Assembly: GCA_018881555.1 (NCBI GenBank)
Contig: JACAXG010000013.1
Location: 9,028,191-9,092,190 of the forward strand
Direction of reading: 5' to 3'
Length of the DNA: 64,000 nucleotides
Source of the DNA: Amblyornis subalaris
Lineage: Eukaryota; Chordata; Aves; Passeriformes; Ptilonorhynchidae
In this document: positions 47,210-59,200 of the stretch, piece after piece
Layout: every line of letters starts with the position of its first letter
Numbering within the stretch: the first letter of the stretch is position 1
The notes under the pieces: model-generated
What the model was told of the DNA's origin: nothing
Databases searched by the model: none
What the model saw: only the letters and a program-made list of their open reading frames with translations
Translations under genes and position numbers: made by a program

Positions 47210-50200
47210 CTGAAAGGAAGCAGAAGAGTCATGTTTAATCCAGCCTGAAGTGTTGCTGGGCTGAACACGTGTCAGAACCCACACTGCCTGCTCGAGCCCC
47301 AGCGTTTGTACTTGGACCATGGGCTACACACTGCAGCTGCCAGATTGCTCCTCCCACCCCTCCAGATGTGCCTGCTCCCACAGTGTCAGCACTGCCTTAG
47401 CTCCCACCTGTCTGCTGGGTTTTTAACAGGCCAACAAACTGGTGAAGAAGCAGATGGAGGGAAGAAAAACACCTAATTCCTGCCTAACTTCACAGTAATG
47501 GCAACAATAGTTAGGGAACACAGCACAGGAGCAGGGGACCAGCTAAAGCAGTGGCAGCTGCAGCTGNACCCCCAGCTCCAGCACCACACATGCTCTGTGT
47601 GCCTTCCTGTTCATCACCCTGTACTCCTCTGCAGAAAAAGCTACTCAGAGCCTTCCTATAAACACCCCTTAAATAGCTCCTCTCCCTGTGCCCCACACCC
47701 AGAGAGGTATTATGTGCCTTACATGACACAGAGAGTGTTTCCTGCCATGTAGGGAAAGTCAGCCTGGAGGAATCAGGTGCCCCATGTTGTTCAGTGATGA
47801 CTGACCAACTAAGGAGGGAGTCTGATAAGCTCCATAGTGCTGAGCCCGTCTTCCTGCCAGGAGGGAAGACAAAAAGCCTGGGGGATCCTTGGGATCGAGC
47901 AACGGCTAAGGAGAAGCCTGAAGCCATGGGTAACTTAGGAGTTCCAGTCCTGTTTAGGAATCCATTTTGCTGTGCTTAGAACAAGCCCAGGCGAGGATGT
48001 GGCACCAGGACACCCAGGGCAGCACTGCTGGGAGAAGTTTGTGACCATACCCCAGCACCACGCCCAGCTCCTTGACGTGGACTCTCATCTGGCCCTTGAG
48101 ATACTCNGACAGCATCTTGCTTTTGAAGTAGAGCTCCTGCAGCCGATCTTCCAGGTGCATCACACACTAGATAGAAAGCAAAGAGAGTTGTGTCAGGGAG
48201 AAGACAGAATCAAACCAGTCTCAGAGCAGAAAGCACAGACCCCACATGCCTGTTGCTTGTTCTGTGGCCATGTCTAGGTGAGANATTCACTGGCAGGACT
48301 TTCATTTTTGAGCAGAAGCCTTTGATTACATGTTAAATCAGAATTAATGAGGCAGCTCAAACAGCTNCACCAGAGGATGCACTGGCTACTAAAATGTGGC
48401 TACAGATACAAACACTAGGCAGANCCTTACACCTCTTTAACCTGTGAATTTAAAGGGTGCTTCAAAACCATCACTCTCATGATTTCCATTTAGACTTACA
48501 AAGTTCGGAGATAAATTATGCTTGTAAAGCTGAAGAGTGGAATGAAGCAGGTTGGAGACGAGACTGGAGACTAACACCTCTTTTCCCAGTTTATTCTCAA
48601 TCATTCGCCGCTGGCTACTGGCCACTTGCACCGTCCATTTGTCCGTGTCTGCAATAATGCAGACAGCCTCTGCAATGGGCTCATCCAGAACAGGGTGCTG
48701 GGAACAAAAAATGAAGAGCAGAACTCTGAGAATAAAAAACGAGAACTGTCTTTTCTATCTATCCTGGATAGCAGGATAGCATCCCTGGATAGCATCCCAG
48801 ACACTGCTTCACCTAAAATAAAGTTACAAGTGCCCACATTGCGTTCCATCCATTAAAACCAGAGGGGTTTTGTGAGCAAGGCACAGTCTTAGAAGAATAG
48901 TGGCTATTTTATCTTTTCTTCCAGGCTTTAAAGTGTGTCACTGGCTGACAGTTACACCTTTTGGTATTTGGTATAGAGTTCTGATATATCTAAAGTATAT
49001 TTTAAACTCCTAAAACTGAAAATACCGAAAATCCACCTTGCTGTTCAGCGTGGCTGTGTTAACAAGGTCAGGTTATTCCCAGCTGTCACTGGTTTCCCTC
49101 CACGGGAGGCCAGCAGAGGGAGTCAGGAACCAAGTCTGTGCCTTGCCATTCCTCCCCGCTGGTGTTCTACCTCTCCAAAACCATGAAAAAGGGTTTGAAA
49201 AAGGGGGTATTTGGAAACCCACTGTCCTTCCCCAATACATTTTTTGGGCTGAACCGTTAGGAACTATCCCCTTCCAAAGAGTCCCACAGGGGCTTCACAC
49301 AGCGCTGGTATGCAGTTACTGTTTTACTTGAAGATAAGCATAAAAAATCTCACTCAGGCTGTATTTCAGACACATCTGTGCCACAGCAGCAGGTACCTCA
49401 CATTTCTTTCTGCTTCTCTCACCTGNAGTTCAATTACATTTCCCAAATAGCTTAAACAAGTCCCTGGAACAACCACCCAGGGAGCAAAACTCACCCCNTG
49501 TGGGGCTGGGCACAAGGAAAAGGGGCAGGAATGTGGGGAAGNGCCACAGGTCTGATGCGCATTGTGAGAAGTACGGAAAAAGGGGATGTTTTGGAGGCTC
49601 TCAGGAAAGTGGCTGCTCACCAGTCTGTGCATGGGTTTTTCCTCATTCCCTTGGGAATTAACTAGAAGGGAGCAGAATCACACTTTCAGTGACAGCCTGC
49701 TTTCCACGCCTTTCCTGGTAACTAAAAGGGGGAGGAAATACCACGCTTCCTAGTCATGCCCCAGTTCATGTAGGGAAAAACTTCTGTGGAGAAGAGACAA
49801 TCTCCAACACGTGAGAAGCACAAGTCCCCTTCCGACAATTACCTTCACATTGGTTTCTCCTTTTCCAGTGAAGCCAGTGCTACCAGACACATTGACTACC
49901 ATCCTAAAGGAGGAGAAATGTCCCCAAAATACTAAACATTCCTGATGGAGAACACATTCTGCCACACAAGCGGCAGCACATTGGTCAGAGGTGCAGGGAC
50001 NGAGGAGGGAGCAGCGGGAGCTTCTGCAGCACTGCAGCAAGACTCTGTGCCCAGGAAGAGATGCACAACCTCAGCATTTGGGCTTGTTGAACGTCATTCC
50101 ATGCTGTGGGCACACAACCATCATCTGCCAAGCCTACAGGAGATGATGATTCCTCTACAGCTTAGCACTGAGATCCATCTTGCCAGGGACGAGCCTCCTA

Positions 50201-53200
50201 GCTAGCTTCAGAGGGAGTCTCATCTTTTGTGCTCCAGATTTTCAGTGAAATACCCACATTTTTCAGATACATTAATTGAGAGAGGAGAAAAAATTGGTGA
50301 CCTGGGACTGGAGAAACCTGACAGGCGCTGTGACAGGAAATATTTCCACTTCCAGCAGGTTTGTACATTCACAACATTTATCTTTCCCTACTGTGAGAAA
50401 TACATTTACCAAATATAGCTTAATTACCTGCACAGCATGAGACAAATCTGACACCAAACAGTGTCTCAGCTTTTCATCACTTCCTATTCCTTGCAAAACA
50501 AAGTCAGGGACATAAGATGAACAGTAGCCTCCTAGTAAGGATCTTCCNAAATTGGCAATACTGGGCTGGACAGAGTTCACTTCAACTAATTTTGACCTGC
50601 AAGAAAGGCATATCAAAGAGATGTACAACAGTAAACAGCAAATTCAGCTTACAGAGAGGTTGCATTTCTGCTTTTATCATATCTCTTCTAACTTTCATTC
50701 AAGCACTTTTTAAAGACTTTACAGTCAGCTTTTGCAGTCAGCCTGTCATGGAAGCAGAGAATACAAGCCAAGATCACAACACACCATTAGTATTTTTTTC
50801 CAGACCACTGATCTCTCAATATTCCTTAACAACCAGCAAGCTCAAGAGACACTTTTCCAACCCCTGATGCCAAGTTAGGCTGCAGTCCTCCAAATATGTC
50901 ACATGAGAAGAGGTTCCATCTCTTTTAGGCTCTGTTTTTTAGTGCTGAACAGTACTTACCCAGGGAAGGGAATCTCATATTCCTCTGCCCAATCTTCTTG
51001 CTCTCCTCCATAATAGTTACCGCCCAGTCTAGTTAGATCATGGCCTGTATCCTCACTTTCGCTGTCACCCAGGGCACTGTCTGAACTCTCATTTCTTGGA
51101 ATGTCCCAATCAATTCCCGGGGCAACTTTTTTCTCTATGTTTTCTCTGTCCCCATGGGGGACACGAATAGAGATTTTCTCTCTTTGGTCCTGCTCATTAA
51201 AGCAGTTTTTGTAGGTCTCTTGTCGAACAGAGTCCATGAATTTACAAAATTCACTAGGTGGTTTGCAAGCCTTTGTACAGAGCTTTTTAGAAAATNCTAA
51301 ACTACTGTTGTGAGCAAGAAGGTCCGTAGCTGCTTGCCCTGGAATATCATCAATAGTCCGGGTTTCAATCGAACTGTCATCAGTGAAATATTCATCAAAC
51401 AGACTCATGCTCTCAGCACTGTATGGGTTTGGGTTCCAGCTCTGATGCTCACTAGCAACTTGAGGAAAGGGCTCAGCTGTCCCACAGTCTCTATTTTGGT
51501 CCTCAACAGTTTGTTTAGCTTCACAGTTCTGATCAGCAGACACTCCTGCCTCCGCTGCTGGCGGGCTGTGATGCCTGGCAATTTGTTCCACTACTGCCTG
51601 ACTTCTCAGTTCAATGTCTGAATCAGGTGACATGGAATCTCCGATGAGGAAAGTCACCTTTGTCTGAGCCTCGGCAGCGCTGCACGGAAACGTGTCCATG
51701 AAGAGCTTATCGGGCGGCTTCTTCTCCACAGCNATGCCGGGTGTCCTTGTCCCGCCTCCCGCCTGGCTGCCCTGCTCCAGCGTGTCCTCGCTCCTCCACG
51801 CGCTCGCNGTTGACTCCAAACCAGATTCCGTCCCCACGCGCTTCTCGGGCGAAGCTGACCCCGTGCACACCACGGTCTCTAGCTTGGTATCCAGGCAGGG
51901 CCCGGGTTGTTTCACATCCGCAGCATCTTCCTGGCCATCGTCAGGAACGATGGTTCTGTTCTCATCTGAAGAGGATTCCAGCTCGACCTTAGGAGTGCTT
52001 TGTGAGTCTTCTCTCTCTTGCTGTGAAACACCTTCTATGTTCTGTGCGAGGGAAATGGGACATTTGCAATATTTACAGCTGCAGTTGGGAGCTCTCGTCT
52101 CCTCAGACTCGGTGGGCAGCAGGTTGCCNCTGTTCTTGTGCATTGTGACAAGCACATACTCAGACTCTTCCACTTCTCCTTTCTCCAGCGTGGTAGTGAT
52201 AACAGTGCCAGGCATGACAATGGCTTCATCTTCCCCGTTTTCCAGAAGGTGTGTCTCTTGAAGTTCCGAGCATCTGATGAAGTAAGTGAGGAAATAAAGC
52301 AATCTCTGGACCAGGTCATGCCTTTTGCCAACCACGACTGTTTTCGCTAATCTCACAGGTGATCCGATGGCCCCATACAGGTCGCCTAGGATAGGAAATA
52401 AAACACACAATTATTTGGCATCTTTGCAATAAATCACTCTTCTAACAGCCAGCTGTTGGGGCCAGTTTTCAAAGGCCAGGTCTACAACAGAGAAATACTA
52501 AAGCAACAAAGTGACGACAGCTATGCTGCATTTTGTTTTCAGTAAGAGAATCCCAAAGATGCTGTTGGTATCGTCTGTAAGGCGAGCCACTGGTCAGGGG
52601 GACATCTGATCTCACACATCAGGGAGCATTCACACCACCTCACTCCAGCTTTGGAGGCTCATCTCCTGGCATCCTTATATAGCCATGGGACAGAGGAGGC
52701 ATCTGCACTGAATTACCCTCGAGAGACTGGAAACTGGGCTGAACTTTTACCCACAGAGAAAGCTGTAAAAGAAACAAACCTATGCCAGGAATAGGTTTGC
52801 CTATTCACAAAAAGTGACTGTGGCAGGTGCATGGCTGAAGCCAGCCTCCTTCTCTTCCCCTCCTTGAGCTCTTCTATGGGTTGGATGGGGTGTTGTGGCT
52901 GAACTCAAGTCACCTGGGGAAGTGCCTGTGCCTGTGCGTTCTGCACGTATTAGGGCAACTGCATGAATGCAGGGGTGAGGGGACAAGGAGTCCCCTCAAA
53001 GGCCACCCTAACCACAGCGGGTGCCTCAAGTCCCATAAGGTCTAAAATCAAGTTTTCTTGCCAANTCCTTGACCATTCCTACCTGTACAAGAGTGGGGCA
53101 ACCTCGCAAAACCTCCCCTTCCATAATCAAATTCCATGAGAGTGTGTGTGCAGAGCANGACAATCCAACCTCACCTCCCCTTCTCTGCTTGGCAACCATC

Positions 53201-56200
53201 AGACAGTATGACCAGCTGCACCACTGACTGGGCTTTGAGACCTTCCCAGGGGTTCCTCAGCCATGATTTCCTGTTCTGCATCACTCCATTGTACTAAAAG
53301 TATGTTCATTTCTGATCAAAAGATGGATTTTCTTGACTTGCTTATTCCAGAATGAGTCTTATTGATAGTGGCATCCCAAAACATAAAAATGGATTTTCCT
53401 TACAGGAGGAAGACCAGAGGAGGACTGGACTCCTCTATCAGCACCAGGGCAGGTGACCTTAAGGGACCCAACACAGATGACTAAAGAGGGCTTTACTTTT
53501 TCGCTAACATTTCATAATGGATAATGCCTTACAAACTTAGAGAACACATAAAAAAATACAGTGACCATCTCTAAACTTGAAATATACACTTCTGTCTCAT
53601 TTTGAATTAAAAAATAAATAACCTGGGAGGGAAGTAACAAGCATCATAAAACCCACCACACGCATTCCCACTCATGTAAAGCTGCTGGGTGGTTTAGAGG
53701 TGTTTGCCACATACCAAGCTGTGCCCACAGTGGGTTGTAGGGATGAGTTTTGGCCAGCATGTCCACACTCTGGGAAGAATGCTTCTCCAGGAAGATTCTT
53801 ATGGGTGGCTGGCCATTGGGCATGACAGTGGGGACCCAGGCCAGGTGGTTAGTCAGCACTGCAGTCAGCAAAGCTGGTAAAAACCTGAAAGCAAAATGTT
53901 CAACACGTTTTTTTTCCCAGATACACACTCAGGATGTTAAACTGATAGCAGCTCTACAGTCTATATGGATCAAGGGTTGCAGAGACAGCAACAAAATCAG
54001 CAGAGATCATCCCTTCAGTCTTGGTTCTTTGGGGAGAGAAAGGGTGGCTGAACCCTCCCTCCCGNTCCAGCAAAGCTCTTTTTTAGAACACATATTTAAA
54101 GTAAAATGAAATATTTTAACTTTGTGGCATCTCAGTTCCTCTGTTTGCAATAAGACTTCCTATTTTGCAAGTTTGATGTTGTAAAATGTCTCAAGTTGAA
54201 CTTATTTTGTTCACTATAAGAAAGCAGTGGCACTGTGTGGCCTCTGTACTCCAAGGAGATCCCAAACCTTTAAAATCTGTGACTATGGATGGGAATGAAA
54301 GCTATTCCTATCAAACCTGTAAAANAGCTGGGTGCTGTGTTCTTTCACTTAAATATTGGGCAATTTCAGCACATATGGCTGCTGCTTTTCCAAACTAACC
54401 CCCTGCTAAGTTCTGTAGTTCAGCCAGAAAAGCTGTGTCCTTACGCTGGCAAACAGTTTTCACTAGCTAAGCAATTAAGGCAAGAAAAACTTTCTGAAAA
54501 ATGTTAACTATCTGATCTATTGCAATGATAGAGCGTGGTTTCTGCTCCATTGAGGAAAGACTTCCCTTCCCAGTCAGTTTTCCTGGCAGGAGCACAGCCC
54601 AGGAGCCTCCACANGCCGACAGATGGTGCTGGCGGCCACAGCAGCTCAGGGGTGGGGAAGAAAACAGTCAAATGCCTCAAAATAATGTTATTTGAATGAT
54701 TTACAAGCATCAGGAACCCTACAGCTTCCATGCAGCCATTTCATTATTAGAAACAGCCAAAGGAGGAGATTTAAAACTAGACTGGAGAGGATACAGGGNT
54801 TAATTTTCCTTTTGTTTCCATTGCTTGAAATCTTATTATATTTAAAATAAAGAAAATAAACCCAAATAAATGACTAAATGTAACCAAGATGTACAGGGCT
54901 CAGAATGGCCAGGATCAAATGGGATAACCCCAGGAAAAAGCTTCCACTGAAGCAGGAACTGATTTTAAGAAAATACATTTGAACCCCTCACAACTCCCTG
55001 CAGTTTCTCCCATTGCACTGGGGCAGGAGCAGGTGGACCACAGTGACCACCATCACCTTCCCATCTGGGGAAAGAAGAGATGACAAAGGTGGTGGCAGAG
55101 CTGGAGGATGGGAGCAGCAGCCCCTTCCTGCCCTGCAGGGAGCAGTGCTCTGGAGCAAACAGCTGGCCTGCCAGTGCCATTCCCACCCAAACTACATGTT
55201 TGTGCTCGTTATAGGACTTCAGTGGAGCCAAACCCTTTAAAAACTTCCCCTACTCATNTCCTGGGGGAAGGGGATGAAGTGTTGACAAAAGAGTACATTT
55301 ATAGATTCTCCCCAGTTTATCAGGAGCTTTCTTTCTCAGTTTTCAGCACCTGCTCACGGCTGGGGCCTGAGGCCGGAGAGGTGAGTGAGCACTAACGAGC
55401 ACAGCAGTTCTTTAGTGGCATTTTACAATGATTTAAGGTTTGAGAGCAATTTGTGGTCAGACAGTATTACAGACACGGCTCTTCCTTACTGTNTAACCCT
55501 GCTCATCATATGATAACTGATTCTGAAAGGCAGCATTTTGTAAGGTATGTTCACCCCTTTCCAGACATCCACATCCATCATGCGCTTCCTATGGACATAG
55601 TTCAGATGTTCAGCCTCTACGAAGATTTAGAGGATTGTGGGGAAGCAAGAATTTAATGAGATAATTTCCTACTTATTTTAAAAAGAAAGTATTTATAGAT
55701 GGCCTTTTGATTCAGGATTTTAACAACCAATTTGAAAATCTGAAATAAAAAGGCACAATTGCATATGTAATTTAAAAACTAAAATCCACCATACTGGTTT
55801 TTAGAAGCATTTTCCATCAAGAAAGTGAACTCCTTCATGAAGCGATGACAAAGCTGGTTCTTCTCTGGTGTCCCTGACATCATGGTGAGCCAGACAGGCT
55901 CCCCGATCCGTGGCATCGTGTAGAGATTGCAAATAGTTGTTCTAGAAAACAAAACCAAAAAATCCAGGCGGTTAAACAAAAAAAAAAAAAGGCAGAAATT
56001 CCAAATTAAAGGAATTCTGTGCAACATTTACATCCAGCTGTCATTTCTATCAGAAATAAAATTTCTCTCATCAATCACCATCCAAACCATGCTGTTCATT
56101 AAATAATACNAAGTCACCCTTCACCTCAGAGAGCTGAACCTCACAGGTTCCTCCCACATCCTCCTGACCTGATCCTGAACACAGCAACAGTCCCTGTCAC

Positions 56201-59200
56201 AAGAGCTGCCCTGCTCTGAATGCAGAAGGAATGGATTATTCCTTGTTGTTATCTCCTTGCTTGTTCTCCATTTCATTTAAAACAAACTTCTGCTTTATTT
56301 CTGACTAGGACAAGATTAGCTGTATCTGACTTATAAAAAATACCTTAACTTCCTCCTTGCTTTAAAAAGTTGGTGTATCTCCAGGCCAAACCCATCCAAG
56401 TGTGGATGTGTAGGGCAGGGAACCAGCTCACATCTTTAGCATTAAATAGAGAATATGAGAGTCAAAGTCACCCTAAGGCTGTACCTATTACACACTCACC
56501 ACATCCTTTTTGACTCTACAGAGGACAGTAAATGTATGATTAAAAATTTGGNTCTGCAGTAAAATACTAGATTAAAACCCCTCGGATTACTGTTAAACTT
56601 CTCTAAAATATAAACAAATTATAGTTTCCTTTTAAGTACAAAGCCTATATTATGACACTATGAGAACCTGTATTTTTAACACACTAAAAATGTAAACCTG
56701 AAAAAACCCAAAAGGACGTGGGAAATGACTGATCAATTCAGGTTTCTCCCCACCTAATGCACTACTTTTTCTAGGCAAAGTATTTTTGTTTTAAAAGACA
56801 AAGATTTATATTATCCCATTATCCCTAGTACCACCCCTGATTTATAAAGATCTTCTCTGGATATCTTGGTCTCAAAATTTATGGACACTTCCAGAAGCAA
56901 AGCTGTGGCTGTGCACGCCAGGCAGGCAAACACAGTGGAGTAGAAGCTGCCAAATCTTCCGTGGTTTAGTGTTTAAAGTGAAACTCCCAGGAAATGAGAG
57001 CAGCACNTCAGCAGCAGCACAGCACATCCCGCCCTGGTGCGGGGGCTCCCCGGGGAAGAGGGGGTTACCCCCCCGGTACTGGGCAGAGAAACAGCTGGGC
57101 TGTGACGAGACCCCCAGAGCAGCTCCCCAAAGGGCAGTGAAGGTGACNGAGGTCACCGGGGCTGCTCCATAAGGAAGGAGGTTAGGGGGCAGTGACATTC
57201 TCTGCCTTATTTTTTCTACCAGTTTTCATCAAATACAAAATCCATTGTGTGCTCGCAATAGTCAAAATCAACTCTGTCTTCCTCAAAGATTAGACCTTCA
57301 AATCCTTCACTGCCAGAAGCAAGATGAGAACACCACACAAGAGTCAGTGGGCTGGAGAAAGGGAAAGCTGAGTTACCTTTGCACTGCCCAGCCCCCAGAG
57401 GCTTTGCTGTCTGTTGGGTCACTTCGGAGCAGCCTCGGAGCTGCTCCATGTTACCCTCTGCTGCTGGTCCTGTCCTGGGAGATAAGTCCAGCCTGGTGAC
57501 AGACCTGGGCACAACAGTCCTGCCAGGGTAGACACGAGTGGGGTACACTGCCAGGGACACCGGGACTGCCTCCAGGGGACCAAGGGTCTCTGGCAGCACA
57601 GCAGTCTTGGGGCACTGGGATTTCATTCCTCTGCAGGAGCAAGCTGGGACCGGGGGGGGGGAGGGGGGTGATTATTAAGTGAAAGCTTTCTGTTCACAGC
57701 CCATTAACTGGAGTGGATGTTAAAGATGCCCAAAAAAAGAAGAAATCTCAAGTCCAGGNACCTCAAAGCTCAAGGAGTTTCAAGGCTCAAAACAAGTATG
57801 AAAACTTCCACACCCCAGACACAGCTGACCTCAGAAGCTGAAGATAAACAGCACAACTTAACGTAAAATACAGCTTATTTCTCCTTCCTATGCAAACTAA
57901 GCCAAGCCTCTTGCAGCTCGGCTGTTTTGAAAAAAGAAACTACTTCTATACTAAAACCAACATATTAAAATATTTGTTTTCGTTGAAAAGATAGCCCGAG
58001 TCTNGTGATTCGTTATTTACTATTCTGGTAACCCTGGCTGCATCTGCAGCTGATAGTGTTTCCTCCGAGCCAGATCAGATTGCCCTGGCTGGTGGCCAGC
58101 AGGCATGTGACTGCAGTGCAGGGAACCCTCCATGCCAGCGCAGGCAGCAATGGCACAGAGACCAAGGGCAAGGATTAACTGCTTCCCAGCTCTGCAAACA
58201 CCCAGGGAAGCACTCTCCTGCCAGTTAGAAAAGGGCAAAAACGAAAACAAAACAAAACAACACCACCAAGAAACCCTCCTCAAACACTACCGGGAAGTTA
58301 ACTGGATTTAAAGAATAACCATTAAAAACCCAACTCGGCCATCTGCAGCAGTACTCCCTCCCCTCTCCCCCCCCCCACACCAGCGTGAGAGGTAAAGCTC
58401 AGTTAATGAGAGACTCTGCTCTTTTGAGGGTTCCAGTACATTTAAATTGGTTTATATTTGGAAACACCTCTGGGAGGCTGAACTCCAGCCTGGAGCTTCC
58501 AGGCACCTCAGCCCCAGCAGTGCAGTGTCAGACACAGAGGCCAGAGGAGCCCCTCAGGAAACACCTTCACATCTCACAGGGATTGAGAGCCAGCAAAGTC
58601 CAGCCNGGCCAAGCGCAAAGGAAACTCTGAGCAAAGCCCGTCCCAGTCCCCCTGGGGTCTGCCTGCCCCATGGGCACAGATGATGCCAAGACGAGCAGCC
58701 CTGCTCCCACAGACACCACGGCATGGCTGCTCCCTGCTTCGCCCTCATCCACAGACATCCCCAAACCACCCTGGCCTTTGGCCTGGATTTTAGTACCGGC
58801 CCGAGACATCTTTCCCTGGTGCTGCACAAACCAAACGAGCCAGACGGCTCCTCACGGATGAGAGCATCCTGCTGCAGCCTCCTTCCTCCCCAAGGAAAAC
58901 ACACTGACCCTCAGCACTGTGCCCCAGAGCTGCTCTGCTATTTAGGAGCTGCAANATAATGGCAAAGAAAAAAACCCCAGTGGTTTATAAAGCTTAATTC
59001 ACATGTATTTGCTTCCTAACCTCATTCCTTCCTTCTAAAGATGATTTTTCCTTGGAAAGGAACATGAAAACAAAGGCAATCCCCACGGCAGGGAATGCAG
59101 GAGCAGGGCTCCCCCACGACTCAGTGCCCATGCTGGCACCACTGAGCACAGCGCACCAGTCAGTTCACAGCAGCATAAGCTGCTTAAAAATTACTGGCAG

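Noticed and set aside
57216..57626. 136-codon minus-strand frame as an independent gene in the FNIP1 intron
   Set aside because: Only the last about 30 codons look coding-like, and they begin right after a splice acceptor. The upstream part looks like random intron. It was kept only as a candidate alternative exon.
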